This document shows, piece by piece, positions 42,534-51,456 of a DNA stretch of 64,000 nucleotides; within the stretch, counting starts at the first letter, position 1, and every line of letters begins with the position of its first letter. The notes under the pieces are model-generated. The model saw only the letters and a program-made list of their open reading frames with translations, had not been told where the DNA came from and searched no databases. Source of the stretch: Streptomyces viridosporus (lineage in GTDB: Bacteria > Actinomycetota > Actinomycetes > Streptomycetales > Streptomycetaceae). The position numbers were made by a program, and so were the translations under genes. The stretch is from positions 1-64,000 of the forward strand of contig NZ_MSGP01000004.1 in assembly GCF_002078235.1 (NCBI RefSeq), written 5' to 3'.

Positions 42534-42611
42534 GTGTGCATCGCGAAGTTGCTGGTCACGGGTCTGGTGTGCGCGGGGTTCGGGGCGCTCGTGCTGGTCG
42601 TGGGTTGGTGA
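42534..42611 (+). CDS. 25-residue hydrophobic peptide, copy 1
   Basis: A GTG-started frame encodes MCIAKLLVTGLVCAG followed by FGALVLVVGW and a stop. A second copy with 18 of 25 residues identical and the same length lies at 46034-46111 on the other strand. Conservation of frame, length and hydrophobicity in two diverged copies supports a real peptide, perhaps membrane-inserted. An IS5-type end starts right after this copy. Confidence 0.4.
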   Translation: MCIAKLLVTGLVCAGFGALVLVVGW

Positions 42612-42612
42612 C

Positions 42613-42840
42613 TTCGATGAAGATCGTCGGTCATCGGGCTACTTCGTGGTTGGTGGGGACCAGCATGCCCTGACCAGGGCGGTCGCCCATTTCGGGTCGG
42701 TACGGACCTTGCCGAGCACGCGCCAGTTCTTCAGGTGCGCGAAGCTGTGCTCGACCGGCGCCCGGACGGCGGCCAGCGCCTTGTTGAACAATTCCCGGCT
42801 GCGGTTCAGCGGCCGGTTGCGGGCCGCCTTGTAACCGGCC
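42613..42840 (-). pseudogene. IS5-family transposase, C-terminal remnant
   Basis: The minus strand encodes YKAARNRPLNRSRELFNKAL, AAVRAPVEHSFAHLKNWRVL and GKVRTDPKWATALVRACW, almost the same as the end of the complete transposase at 44454. Everything upstream is missing. The tip of the element is shared with that copy. Confidence 0.75.
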
Positions 42841-42898
42841 GCTGCGTGGGGAGTCGGGAACGTTGGACACGCGAGTCGGTCGCGGCGGGTCGACTGGC

Positions 42899-42941
42899 GA
42901 CCGGTAGGGCTGGCCCCGCCCCGACCGGTAGGGCCGGCCCC
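42899..42941. repeat. Short direct repeat upstream of DUF418 gene
   Basis: GACCGGTAGGGCTGGCCCC (42899-42917) is repeated 24 bases on as GACCGGTAGGGCCGGCCCC (42923-42941), one mismatch in 19. It lies 60 bases before the DUF418 gene and could be a paired regulator site. Confidence 0.55.
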
Positions 42942-43001
42942 ACCACGGATTCTCGGGCGCACCGGCTCGTGCCACGCCCCCACCGTTCCTAGCGTTCTTG
43001 C

Positions 43002-44171
43002 ATGACGGAAACGCTGCGACCGCGCACCCCAACCCGGTTACTTGATGTCGACGCGCTGCGCGGGTTCGCGCTGTTCGGCATCCTTGTCGTGAACCTTGCG
43101 TACTTCGCCTCCGGCTACCCGTTCCACCTCGTCGCCGATCCGGCGCACGGCTCCTGGCTGGACGACTCCGTCGAGTTCGGGGTCCGGTTGCTGTTCGAGA
43201 TGAAGTTCTACCTACTGTTCTCGTTCCTGTTCGGCTACAGCTTTACCTTGCAGCTGGCCGCCGCGGGCAGTGCCGGCGCGAACTTCACCGCGCGGTTCGT
43301 CCGCCGGCTCAGCGGACTTTTCGTGCTCGGCGGCCTGCATGCGGTGCTGCTGTTCCAGGGCGACATCCTGACCACCTACGCGCTGCTTGGCCTTGTTCTG
43401 CTTGCCGTGCACCGGATCCAGCCGAGGACCGCGGTCATCGCCGCGGGGGCGATCGTCGGTTTCATGGCGGTCGGGATGGCCGTGGCTGCGCTGGCCGGCG
43501 TGGAATTGGTTACCGACCAGGACGCCGCGCTCGCCGGCGGTCGCGCGTCGACCGATGCGCTTGCCGGCGGCCTGGGTTCGGTGATCGGCGAGCACCTGCG
43601 CTCGCTGCCGACGATGGCCGGAAGTCTTGCTGTGCAGGGCCCGCTCGCGCTTGCCGCGTTCCTCGTCGGGCTGGCCGCCGGCCGGCGGAAGTTGCTCGCC
43701 GACGGGACCGGCAGGCACACGGTCGCGCTGCGCCGACTGGAGCTGGTCGGGTACCCGATCGGGCTCGCCGGCGCGCTGGTGTTCGCGATCAGCGGCGGCA
43801 CCGCCAGCCCGGCCGGGCTGGCGGCGAGCATCCTGACCGCGCCGTTGCTGGTCAGCGCCTACGTGGCGACCCTGCTACGGGTGTTCGCCACCCCGCGCGG
43901 CGGCCGGCTGGCACGGGCGCTCGCGCCAGCCGGCCGGATGGCGCTGTCGAACTATCTCGGTCAGTCTCTGCTGGGCGTGCTGATCTTCACCGGCGTAGGG
44001 CTCGGGCTGACCGGAGACACGCCGCCGACGGTCGTGCCGGTCGTCGCCGTCGGCATCTTCGCGGTCCAACTGGAGCTGAGCCGATACTGGCTCGCGCGGT
44101 ACCGGTACGGCCCGGCCGAATGGGTACTGCGGGCCGTCACGAACGCGGAGCGTCCCCGGATGCGCCGCTGA
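43002..44171 (+). CDS. DUF418 family membrane protein
   Basis: 389 residues beginning TETLRPRTPTRLLDVDALRG, FALFGILVVNLAYF. The FEMKFYLLFSFLFGYSFTLQ and RLSGLFVLGGLHAVLLFQGD segments and the C-terminal APAGRMALSNYLGQSLLGVL block define the DUF418/YeiB family. About ten membrane helices are predicted by eye. The family is linked to acyl transfer or envelope functions but remains poorly characterised. It stands alone between two transposase copies, so it may have moved with them. Confidence 0.9.
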   Translation: MTETLRPRTPTRLLDVDALRGFALFGILVVNLAYFASGYPFHLVADPAHGSWLDDSVEFGVRLLFEMKFYLLFSFLFGYSFTLQLAAAGSAGANFTARFVRRLSGLFVLGGLHAVLLFQGDILTTYALLGLVLLAVHRIQPRTAVIAAGAIVGFMAVGMAVAALAGVELVTDQDAALAGGRASTDALAGGLGSVIGEHLRSLPTMAGSLAVQGPLALAAFLVGLAAGRRKLLADGTGRHTVALRRLELVGYPIGLAGALVFAISGGTASPAGLAASILTAPLLVSAYVATLLRVFATPRGGRLARALAPAGRMALSNYLGQSLLGVLIFTGVGLGLTGDTPPTVVPVVAVGIFAVQLELSRYWLARYRYGPAEWVLRAVTNAERPRMRR

Positions 44172-44453
44172 CCTCTGCCGACAAGTCACACACTCCCCGA
44201 CAGAGTCGCTCACTGACCGCCAGGAACCGTTCCTCGGGCTGTCACAGGGAGAGGTGGCCGGGGGCTTGCGCAGCCGCTTCCTGTGTGGCGATGACGCCGT
44301 TCAGATCTTTGCCTTCTGGCACGGAGACCGCGTGCCGCGGGTGCTCTCTGAGCACGGCGCATCGTGAAAACCGCACGTCAGATGGCCTGGTGTGCGTAGG
44401 CGTCGGTAGGCTCGGGCAGGTCCGGAGCGGTAGTCCACCGACAAGGTCGTCCG

Positions 44454-45320
44454 TCAGCGGGCGACTTTCCGGTTCGTCAGCACCAGCAGGGCCCGAACCA
44501 GCGCAGTCGCCCACCTCGGGTCCGTGCGGACCTTGCCAAGGACGCGCCAGTTCTTGAGATGGGCGAAGTCGTGCTCGACCGGGGCCCGCACCGCGGCCAA
44601 CGCCTTGTTGGACAGCTTCTGACCACGGGTCAGGGGCCGGTTGTGGGCGGCCTTGTAGCCGGTAGTCACCGCCGGGTCGGCGTCCGGACCGGCATCGTCG
44701 AGGCCGACGAATCCCAGGTCGGCGATGGCTCCGAGCCCGGCTTCCCTCAGTTTCTGGGTGAGCTTGTCGTGCCGGCAGGCGGTGATCTCCGAGGTGCGTC
44801 CGAGGCGGGCCGTCGAGATCCACAGCAGCCGACCCCGGTCGTCGGTGAGCGCGATCACCAGCGGGCCATGGCATTTATTCTTGCCGGAGTAGTTCCTCCG
44901 GTTCTCCTTCCCGGTCCTGCGCCGGGTACGGATCACCGATCCGTCCAGCAGCACGACTCCGCCACCCGTTCGGGCGATCTTCTTCAGGGCCCGCTCCAGA
45001 CGCGGGGCGCGGGCGGCCAGCAGACCGACGGCCTCCCGGACCCATCGGGTCACGGTGGTGCGGTGTATTCCGTTGCCGCCGGCCAGGTCGCCGGGCCGCT
45101 GGTCACAGCGCAACACTGCCAGCACGATGGTGGCGACCCTCCCCGCGGGCAGGGCCCGCCACCGCGAGCCGATCTTCTTGAGGTGGCCGCGGATCAGGTC
45201 GGCGAGCCAGCTCAGGGTGGCACTCGACAGCGGCAGACGGGCGGTGCAGACAAGGCCATCAGGGCCCTCGACGGCGATGTTGTTTTTCTTCGCACCAAAC
45301 TCAACTGCCGCCGGGGGCAA
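44454..45320 (-). CDS. IS5-family (DDE_Tnp_4-type) transposase, complete
   Basis: 288 residues with an N-terminal helical HTH region (VLRCDQRPGDLAGGNGIHRT, TVTRWVREAVGLL). The DDE core has VVLLDGSVIRTRR (first Asp), LGAIADLGFVGLDDAG (second Asp) and APVEHDFAHLKNWRVLGK (Glu). No frameshift is visible, so it may be active and could mobilise the remnant at 42613. It lies 37 bases downstream of the passenger-like gene at 45358. Confidence 0.85.
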   Translation of the reverse strand: MPPAAVEFGAKKNNIAVEGPDGLVCTARLPLSSATLSWLADLIRGHLKKIGSRWRALPAGRVATIVLAVLRCDQRPGDLAGGNGIHRTTVTRWVREAVGLLAARAPRLERALKKIARTGGGVVLLDGSVIRTRRRTGKENRRNYSGKNKCHGPLVIALTDDRGRLLWISTARLGRTSEITACRHDKLTQKLREAGLGAIADLGFVGLDDAGPDADPAVTTGYKAAHNRPLTRGQKLSNKALAAVRAPVEHDFAHLKNWRVLGKVRTDPRWATALVRALLVLTNRKVAR

Positions 45321-45357
45321 GCTGGTTACGCGGTCCCGGTGCCCGTCTCCCGCGCGG

Positions 45358-45813
45358 CTACGGGCGGGCGGTGAACCGCCCGTCGGGTCGCTTGTGCAGC
45401 CAGCTGCGGTCGGCGAGCTTGGTCATCTTCGCGCGCAGCGGTTCCAGCTTGCCGCGCACCGTCACCTGAAGGCCCAGCTCCTCGCCGACACCCCTGACCT
45501 GGACCGGGCCGTCGGCGGACCGCACGATCGCCAGGATCCTGCGGTAGTCGGCGGGCAGGGCGACCTCATCGGGATTCTCGCTGCGGTGCGGGATCAGCAG
45601 GACCGCCCGCCCCGCCACCCGGGCGGGAGTCGGGGCGACGGCCGCGGCGGCCTCCTCCGCGGCCCGGTCCTGCTCGGCCAGCCGCATCAGGACCCGCTCG
45701 GCGATCACCAGCTCCTCCCGCTCGGCCCGGACCTCCTGCAGCTGCTTGACTAACTCCTCGGCGAGCGTGTCCAGTTCGCTCCGGCGAGCCGCGATCCGCT
45801 CCAGCTCCTGCAT
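45358..45813 (-). CDS. Coiled-coil/HTH-like hypothetical protein next to the transposase
   Basis: ATG at 45813, preceded by GGGAGGGTGCGGGG. The 151-residue protein has an N-terminal coiled coil (QELERIAARRSELDTLAEEL, LQEVRAEREELVIAERVLM). The C-terminal half resembles a winged helix (LPADYRRILAIVRSADGPVQ, VRGKLEPLRAKMTKLADRSW). I recall similar proteins as frequent and repeated in Streptomyces genomes, often near insertion sequences. It may be an accessory gene of the neighbouring IS or a DNA-binding host protein. Confidence 0.7.
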   Translation of the reverse strand: MQELERIAARRSELDTLAEELVKQLQEVRAEREELVIAERVLMRLAEQDRAAEEAAAAVAPTPARVAGRAVLLIPHRSENPDEVALPADYRRILAIVRSADGPVQVRGVGEELGLQVTVRGKLEPLRAKMTKLADRSWLHKRPDGRFTARP

Positions 45814-46033
45814 CCCCGCACCCTCCCGCACTCTTCCGGCGTACCGGTCCGGTGACGGATCGTAAGAGCGGGGCTGCGGCCAGCGCAGCAGATCCCGAGA
45901 ACACCCACGGCTGAACGGTCAGACGATCTTGCTCGCGGGGCCACTTCCTGGCTGAAGCGGTGGCTGCCCGCAGCAGAGCCGGGTCACCGTTTCGCGGTTC
46001 TGCCCACGGTCCGAGTCACTGTCTCAACGGAAG

Positions 46034-46111
46034 TCATCCGCCCACGACCAGCACGAGCACCCCGAAGCTCACGCACACCAGACCCGCGACCTGCAACTTC
46101 ACGATGCACAC
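46034..46111 (-). CDS. 25-residue hydrophobic peptide, copy 2
   Basis: Minus-strand GTG start, MCIVKLQVAGLVCVS then FGVLVLVVGG. Same length as the copy at 42534, with 18 identical residues. An in-frame stop lies two codons before the GTG, so translation must start about here. It is followed by the CTTCCGTTGAGAC motif related to the tandem repeat at 36138. Confidence 0.4.
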   Translation of the reverse strand: MCIVKLQVAGLVCVSFGVLVLVVGG

Positions 46112-46850
46112 GGCTCAATCACGTGAGGCTCCAGTCCTGGCTCGGTAACCGGCGCCGACCGCCGGCAGAGGCCGCAAGAAGACCGTAGACGACGCACACA
46201 GACAAGGCGGGATCCCGGGTGACGGGTCAGGGTGTGGGTTCTTGCGCCTCGGGACGGGTGGTTGGCGTAGCGAGCAGCTCCTGGACGCGTTGGGCGAAGT
46301 CGTCGCTGGGGAGAGGCAGCTCGGTTTCAGGTTCGCGGAGGTAGCCGGCGGTGACCGCCCGGACGCCTCCGGCCGGTGGAGACATCCCGCACGTTTGCAC
46401 CGTGCGCGCCCCGACCTCTCCCCCGCCCACGTTCCCCGTCTGACGTCACCACCGCGCTGACGGCGCCCGAGCCCCAGCCGCGTCCGCGTCGCCCATCCCG
46501 TCCTCCCTCATCCTCAACTCCAGCCAGGGCATGGGCGAAGGGGGTCGCAAGGGGGATGTCGGCGGTCCGACCACGCCGTACGCCCGTGATGACCTGGGCG
46601 GACTCCGGGACGCTGCGGAGACCGGCGCAACACTCAGCGCAACCTCTACCGCAGTTACACCGCTCGTTTGACAGAACCCACACTCGGTACACCAATAAAC
46701 CCCCCTCCGAGCGTTAGCAGCGCGCCGAGGACGGCGGCCCCATGAAGGTTGGCGCCGGTCAGCGGGTCGTCGTCGGAGGCTCTCCATGCTGCCCGGCCGA
46801 CGAATCCCGCCTTGGCGGTGGTGCCGCCTCGGGTCAGCACCCTGCGGGTG
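46112..46850. other. Intergenic stretch with only weak coding candidates
   Basis: A minus-strand frame at 46227-46385 (52 codons, ending DDFAQRVQELLATPTTRP) and another at 46655-46840 (DPLTGANLHGAAVLGALLTL) have some protein-like composition. Neither has a convincing start or family. No repeats, transposon ends or RNA genes were recognised. Confidence 0.35.
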
Positions 46851-47702
46851 TCACGGGTTCCAGGTCATGGTGGCGTAGACCCGGTCGAAGCGCCGTGCGG
46901 CCAGGTCCTGCCGGGATATCGACCAGGAGTAGAGGGCCGTCTCCAGGCCGTCGAGCCCGTGCTCCCACTGGGCGAGGCACACCCAGTCCTCGGGACGTAC
47001 GTCCGTGTCGGGCGCGGGCAGTTCGCCTCGGGCCACCGCTCGTGCCGCTTCCCGTCCGGCCGCCACGCTGGGGTCCTCCGCCCAGTCCTCGTCCTCTGCG
47101 TATCCACCGAGCTGAAGCCCGAGGCCGATGCTCTCGCCCGGGATCTCCGTCCATACCTCGACCAGTTCGTGTGCGTGGGGGTGTTCCGGGTGATCCTTGC
47201 AGTCCAGAGGCTGCCCGGGAGCGTAGACCGAGGTGTAGTACGGCAGGGAGACGCCGGCAGCCAGGCGGAGCAGCCCTTCCGGGAGATCCGTTTCGTACGG
47301 GTAGTTCCTCCATTCCGGGTCGAGGTCCACAGGGCGTTCCTCGACGGGCGTGCCCGCGGGAATGTGGAGTGCACTGCCCAGGTTTTCTACCCCGATCCGG
47401 TCGGGGTCGGGGTCGGCGAACAGCAGCAGGTGACCGTCGGCGGGCAGGTCGAGGTCGGTCACTCCTGCGGGCAGCGCGGCGAGGTCGATGGTGGCGGCGA
47501 GCTTGCACCAGGGATCGGGGGCGTCCGCGGGAAGCATGAGGGGCCCGCCGAGCCGGCCCACCACCGGCCCGTCCCCCCTGGTGCCCAGCAGGGCGCAGGG
47601 TCGAGCGAGGTCCGTCCACCGCGCGATGTCGTCCGGGGGGATGCCCTCTGCGAGGGCCCTCTCACGGAACTCATTCAGTGTGTCCAGGTTTTCGAGGGAC
47701 AT
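46851..47702 (-). CDS. DUF1963 family protein
   Basis: 283 residues: DIARWTDLARPCALLGTRGD, VVGRLGGPLMLPADAPDPWC, ATIDLAALPAGVTDLDLPAD and GHLLLFADPD. This is the YwqG/DUF1963 order in which a Gly-Gly-x-P loop precedes a 'LFAD' strand. The C-terminus has IGLGLQLGGYAEDEDWAEDP and VCLAQWEHGLDG. Function is unknown, and these proteins are often found near toxin-immunity loci. It lies 71 bases downstream of the LRR gene in the same direction, so an operon is likely. Confidence 0.85.
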   Translation of the reverse strand: MSLENLDTLNEFRERALAEGIPPDDIARWTDLARPCALLGTRGDGPVVGRLGGPLMLPADAPDPWCKLAATIDLAALPAGVTDLDLPADGHLLLFADPDPDRIGVENLGSALHIPAGTPVEERPVDLDPEWRNYPYETDLPEGLLRLAAGVSLPYYTSVYAPGQPLDCKDHPEHPHAHELVEVWTEIPGESIGLGLQLGGYAEDEDWAEDPSVAAGREAARAVARGELPAPDTDVRPEDWVCLAQWEHGLDGLETALYSWSISRQDLAARRFDRVYATMTWNP

Positions 47703-47773
47703 GGGGAGTCTCCTTGCGGCCAGGTTGGTTCGACAGGGGGGATCGCGCCGGGTGAGGGGCGGATTGTGGACGG

Positions 47774-49393
47774 TCAGCGGTGCAGCGTGACGGTCACGCC
47801 TCGTGCCCTGAGTTCGGTCACCACAGGGTCGGGGATGCCCGACGGTGAGGTCGCGTTCCGTTCGGCCAGGTGGACGTGTGCCAGCGACGGCATGTCGAGC
47901 AGGGGCCGGATGTCCGTCAGGGACCGGCAGTGGCGCAGGTCGAGTTCTGCGAGGTGGGGCGAAGCGGTGAACAGGGTGATGTCCTTCAACTCGGCCCAGT
48001 ACGGGCCGGCCACGGTGAGTGAGCTGAGCCGTTCCACCGGTATGCCCTCGGCCGAGGGAGAGTCCTTCAGGGAACGGAGGGTCAGTTCACGCAGGCTGGA
48101 GCAGTCCTGAAGAGCACTGAGCGATTCCAGGTCCTCCATGTACAGCAGGGTTAGCGTGGTCAGCGGGGATCCGGACAGGTCACCGAGGTCGCGGACGGCG
48201 GAACCGTTGATCTTCAGCGTGCGCAGCGCGGGCAGGCGGCCGAGACCTCTGAGGTCGGTCAGCGCGGAGCAACTGGTGAAGGTCAGCTTCCGCAGTGCCG
48301 GCAGGTCGCCCAGCCCTTCTGTGGTGCGCAGTACCGGGCTGCCGTGGATGCCGAGCTTCGCCAGCCGGGGGTGGCCGTCCAGCCCTTCGAGCGTCGTCAG
48401 CTCGTTGCAGCTGTCGAGTTCGAGGGACCGGAGCCGGGGGAGAGCCGCGAAGGGCGACAGGTCGCGGAGGTGGTCGCCGCTCAGCCGGAGGTGCGCGAGA
48501 TTCGGCAGCTCGGCGAGTCCGTCCAGGTCCGTGAGAGACCTGCAGGAGCGGAGATCCAGGGATTCCAGAGCGGCGAGCGCACCGCCGAACACACGGAGGG
48601 AACGCACCTTGGTCCAACTCAGCCTCAGTTGACGCAGACTGCTGAGGTTCAACAAGGGCTCGAAGTTCTCGACGGCGCCGCACCTGTTCAGATCGAGGCG
48701 GGTGAGCCGGGAGAGACGGCTGATCGGGGTGAGGTCCTCCACGCTCGTGCAGCCACCGAGATCGAGGTCCGTGAGACCGGTGAGTTCATCGACCTCGGTG
48801 AGGTCGGTGAGCCCGTCGCACTGGTAGAGGTCCAGCTTCTCGAGCATCGTGAGATGCCGCAGACCGTGCAGGGAAGAGGCGTACGGCAGCCGCAGTTCCG
48901 TCCTGCCCTCCTGACGGAACGCCGGAGCGAGCAGGTGCTCGGCGAAGGCGTCCGGGTCAGGGTGCGTCCTCCACATGCGGACGAGGAACTTGGACGCGTA
49001 CGGGTCCAGAGGGATGAACCGGGCGGCCAGCTTCAGGGCGTGCCCGCCGTCACCCGGCGCGGACAGCTCCACGAGTTTCCCGACGGCCTTGCGCGCACAG
49101 TACGCGGGGGCCGACAGGTCCTCGCAGAAACCGGGCGCGGCTCCGCCGGCCCTCGCCCACAATCGGAGCAGTTCCTCGGTGGAGCAGTCGGAGACGCCGC
49201 TGTACCGGACGGCCAGACGTAACGCCGCGTCGCCGCCGCCGGACGCCGCCAGCAGCATGAGTTCCCTGACCGCCTCACTCGCCTCGGCGGGACTCGCGGT
49301 CTCCAGAAGCACCGTTGACTGACCTGTTCGCACTGCTGTGCTGTCGTCCCGTGCATCGCCGGCGGGCACACCGGGGGGAGTTGGTTGTGTCAT
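47774..49393 (-). CDS. Leucine-rich-repeat protein, NLR-like without NTPase domain
   Basis: ATG at 49393 is preferred over the frame opening at 49486. The 539-residue product begins with about 180 helical residues (ASEAVRELMLLAASGGGDAA, VGKLVELSAPGDGGHALKLA) that resemble the region after the NACHT module in actinobacterial NLR proteins. About fourteen leucine-rich repeats follow (for example LEKLDLYQCDGLTDLTEVDE, LTRLDLNRCGAVENFEPLLN, LAELDLRHCRSLTDI). No P-loop is present. It could be a decoupled sensor part of an NLR or a stand-alone binding protein. Confidence 0.8.
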   Translation of the reverse strand: MTQPTPPGVPAGDARDDSTAVRTGQSTVLLETASPAEASEAVRELMLLAASGGGDAALRLAVRYSGVSDCSTEELLRLWARAGGAAPGFCEDLSAPAYCARKAVGKLVELSAPGDGGHALKLAARFIPLDPYASKFLVRMWRTHPDPDAFAEHLLAPAFRQEGRTELRLPYASSLHGLRHLTMLEKLDLYQCDGLTDLTEVDELTGLTDLDLGGCTSVEDLTPISRLSRLTRLDLNRCGAVENFEPLLNLSSLRQLRLSWTKVRSLRVFGGALAALESLDLRSCRSLTDLDGLAELPNLAHLRLSGDHLRDLSPFAALPRLRSLELDSCNELTTLEGLDGHPRLAKLGIHGSPVLRTTEGLGDLPALRKLTFTSCSALTDLRGLGRLPALRTLKINGSAVRDLGDLSGSPLTTLTLLYMEDLESLSALQDCSSLRELTLRSLKDSPSAEGIPVERLSSLTVAGPYWAELKDITLFTASPHLAELDLRHCRSLTDIRPLLDMPSLAHVHLAERNATSPSGIPDPVVTELRARGVTVTLHR

Positions 49394-49561
49394 GGGAGGA
49401 CTGTAGGGGCCAGGTGTGACATGAAGCTTCTCCTTGCTCGTGGACACCTGGAAACTGGGATTCTGAGGTTCCAGAGGAAGTAGCACCAGGTGGGAAGCAA
49501 GTACACGAAGTGGTACACCGAGGAGTTCAAGCGGACGCGATCGGAGAGGCAGCGGGTAGCG

Positions 49562-50285
49562 TCAGATCTTCGCGCGCGGCCCGTGGTGATCGAGCTTGGC
49601 GAGGGTGGTTGCGGCGACGGTGAGCTTGCCGGTGTGGACGGAGGCCAGTTGGTGCGCCGCGGCAAGCAGGACGGCGATGCGGTTGTCGAGCGCGGTGGCA
49701 CCAGCTCCGTCGAACACGAAGAGCGCGGGCGGGAAGGTCCCTTCGGTACGCGGGTGGCGGGTCAGCCACTCCTACTTGCCGGTGCTCTTCCACACGTTGG
49801 TGCGGTACTCGTCGTAGGTGGTCAGCTTGGCGGTGAGCTTGCCGAAGGTCATCGACGCGCGGTCCACCTCTACGAACACGTGCGGCGGGTTGGTGTAGGG
49901 CGGGTGGGTCAGGACGTCGGTCACGAGGCTCTGGTGGCGGGACAGGGTATGGGCGACTTCCGCTTCCCACCCCCCAGCGTACCGACGCCGTGCCGGTGGA
50001 AGGCGATGGCGCTCTGCGTGAGAGCCAGGGCATGCCGGGCCGCGAGCGAGGAGGCGGCCTTCTCTCCGGTGACCAGGCGGCCGCGGTCGAGCGCGAAGTC
50101 GAGGGAGAGCGCCATGTCGAGTCCAGGTTGGGTCAGGAACCAGCGGGATTGATCCGGCCCTTGCGGTCGATCCGGTCGGCCAGGCCCTCGGTGCGCAGGT
50201 TCCGCAGGACGCGGCGTGCGTAGTCGTCTCCTTGGTGGTACGGGGTGAACAGCTGGTGGAGCTGTGCGGGGGTGGCGACGCGGAC
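49562..50285 (-). pseudogene. Replication-relaxation family protein, decayed
   Basis: In three frames of the minus strand: RVATPAQLHQLFTPYHQGDD and ARRVLRNLRTEGLADRIDRK (winged helix); LDMALSLDFALDRGRLVTGE and AARHALALTQSAIAFHRHGV; and FVEVDRASMTFGKLTAKLTT with the tail TVAATTLAKLDHHGPRAKI. This is the order found in replication-relaxation proteins of actinobacterial plasmids and integrative elements. Several stops and frame changes break it. It is evidence of a former plasmid or integrative element. Confidence 0.7.
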
Positions 50286-50541
50286 CTATGCGGCGGGCCG
50301 GCGGACGCTGGTACGGCTCGCGCACACCCCCGACTGGACGGAGGTCGAGGTTACCACCGCCGGGACGACCGACGCCGTTTCCGCGCCCGCCGCCCCGCTG
50401 GACGGCGGTCCGCACGTCTCGGGCGGCCGGGGCCTGGCCGGGCTGCGGGAACGGGTGGAGATGCTGGGGGCGAGTTCGCGGCGGGGCCCTTCCCCCAGGG
50501 CGGGTTCCGCGTGCACGCACGCCCCTCGCCGGGCCGCATGA
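50268..50541 (+). pseudogene. NarL-type histidine kinase, C-terminal fragment
   Basis: The plus strand encodes LVRLAHTPDWTEVEVTTAGT, HVSGGRGLAGLRERVEMLG, and after a frame change EFAAGPFPQGGFRVHARPSP. These are the G2 box and tail of a HisKA_3-type sensor kinase. The dimerisation and sensor parts are missing. It is joined to the decayed response-regulator gene by an ATGA overlap, the ancestral operon layout. Confidence 0.7.
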
Positions 50542-51227
50542 GTATTCCGCCCCCTGCGTTCAGGGTGCTGGTGTGCGAGGACCAGGCCCTCGTGCGTGCC
50601 GACTTCGTCACGATCCTCTCCGCCCAGCCCGGCATGGAGGCCGTGGACGGCCGGGAGGCGGTCCGGAGCGCGCGGGAGCTGAAGCCGGACGTCGTCGTCA
50701 TGAACATCCGCATGCTCCTGCTCGTCGGAACCGAGGCCACCCGCCGCCTGACGGGGCCCGACTCCGCCACCTCCGCCAGGATTTTCGTCGTGATGACCTT
50801 CAACGTCGACGAGTCGTGTACGAGGCCCTGCGCGCCGGCGCCAGCGGCTTTTTGTTGAAGTACGCTCCACCGCCCGAACCGATCAACGCGGTGCGCGTCG
50901 TCGCCCGCGGCGAGTCCCTCCCGGCCCCCGTACCCTGATCGGCCGCTTCTCCGAACGCGTACGCCCCTCAGCCGCCCCCCCCACAACCCCCGAGCACGAG
51001 CGCCTCAAGGTTCTCACCCCGCGAGCACGAGGTCCTTCTCCTCATCAGCGAGGGCCTGCCGAACGCCGAAATCGCCCACCGAACCGGTCATCGGCCACGA
51101 GACCGTGAAGACCTACGTCTCCCGCATTCTCACCACACTGGATCTCCGCGACCGCGTCCAGGCGGTGGTCCTGGCCTATCGGGCGGGGTTGACCGGGGGG
51201 CGGCAACCGAGCCTGACGGCCCTGTGA
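50538..51227 (+). pseudogene. NarL/FixJ-type response regulator, decayed
   Basis: Receiver start FRVLVCEDQALVRADFVTIL. The phospho-acceptor position reads VVVMNIRML, Asn where Asp is expected. The frame changes near 50815 (VYEALRAGASGFLLKYAPPP) and twice more before the LuxR HTH pieces SPREHEVLLLISEGLPNAEI and VGHETVKTYVSRILTTLDLR. It is non-functional by several independent lesions. Confidence 0.75.
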
Positions 51228-51456
51228 TGCCGTGCGGCGCGGCAAGCTGGCAGCAGCGGCTCGTTCCCGCCCACAGCTCATCCGATACGCCTCACGGCGG
51301 CCGCTCCGTTCTCAGGATCGGCCCGGGATCCCCCGAGCGAGCTACCTGTTTCGTCCTCTCTGGGGTGACGCGCGCCACCGGTGGTCTCTTGTTGACTCGA
51401 ATCGTCAACACGACGGCCGGACAAGGCCGACCAGCCCAGTAGCTAAGGACAACACC

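Larger units (their letters stand above)
44443..45930 (-). mobile_element. Probable IS5-family element with a 151-residue passenger
   Basis: The left tip AAGGTCGTCCGTCAGC (44443), the tip of the remnant at 42615 (AAGATCGTCGGTCA) and the right end read inward from 45930 (AAGATCGTCTGACC) are alike. They may therefore be terminal repeats around the transposase and the gene at 45358. The match is imperfect and no target duplication was identified. The bases 44172-44442 hold no gene. Confidence 0.45.
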
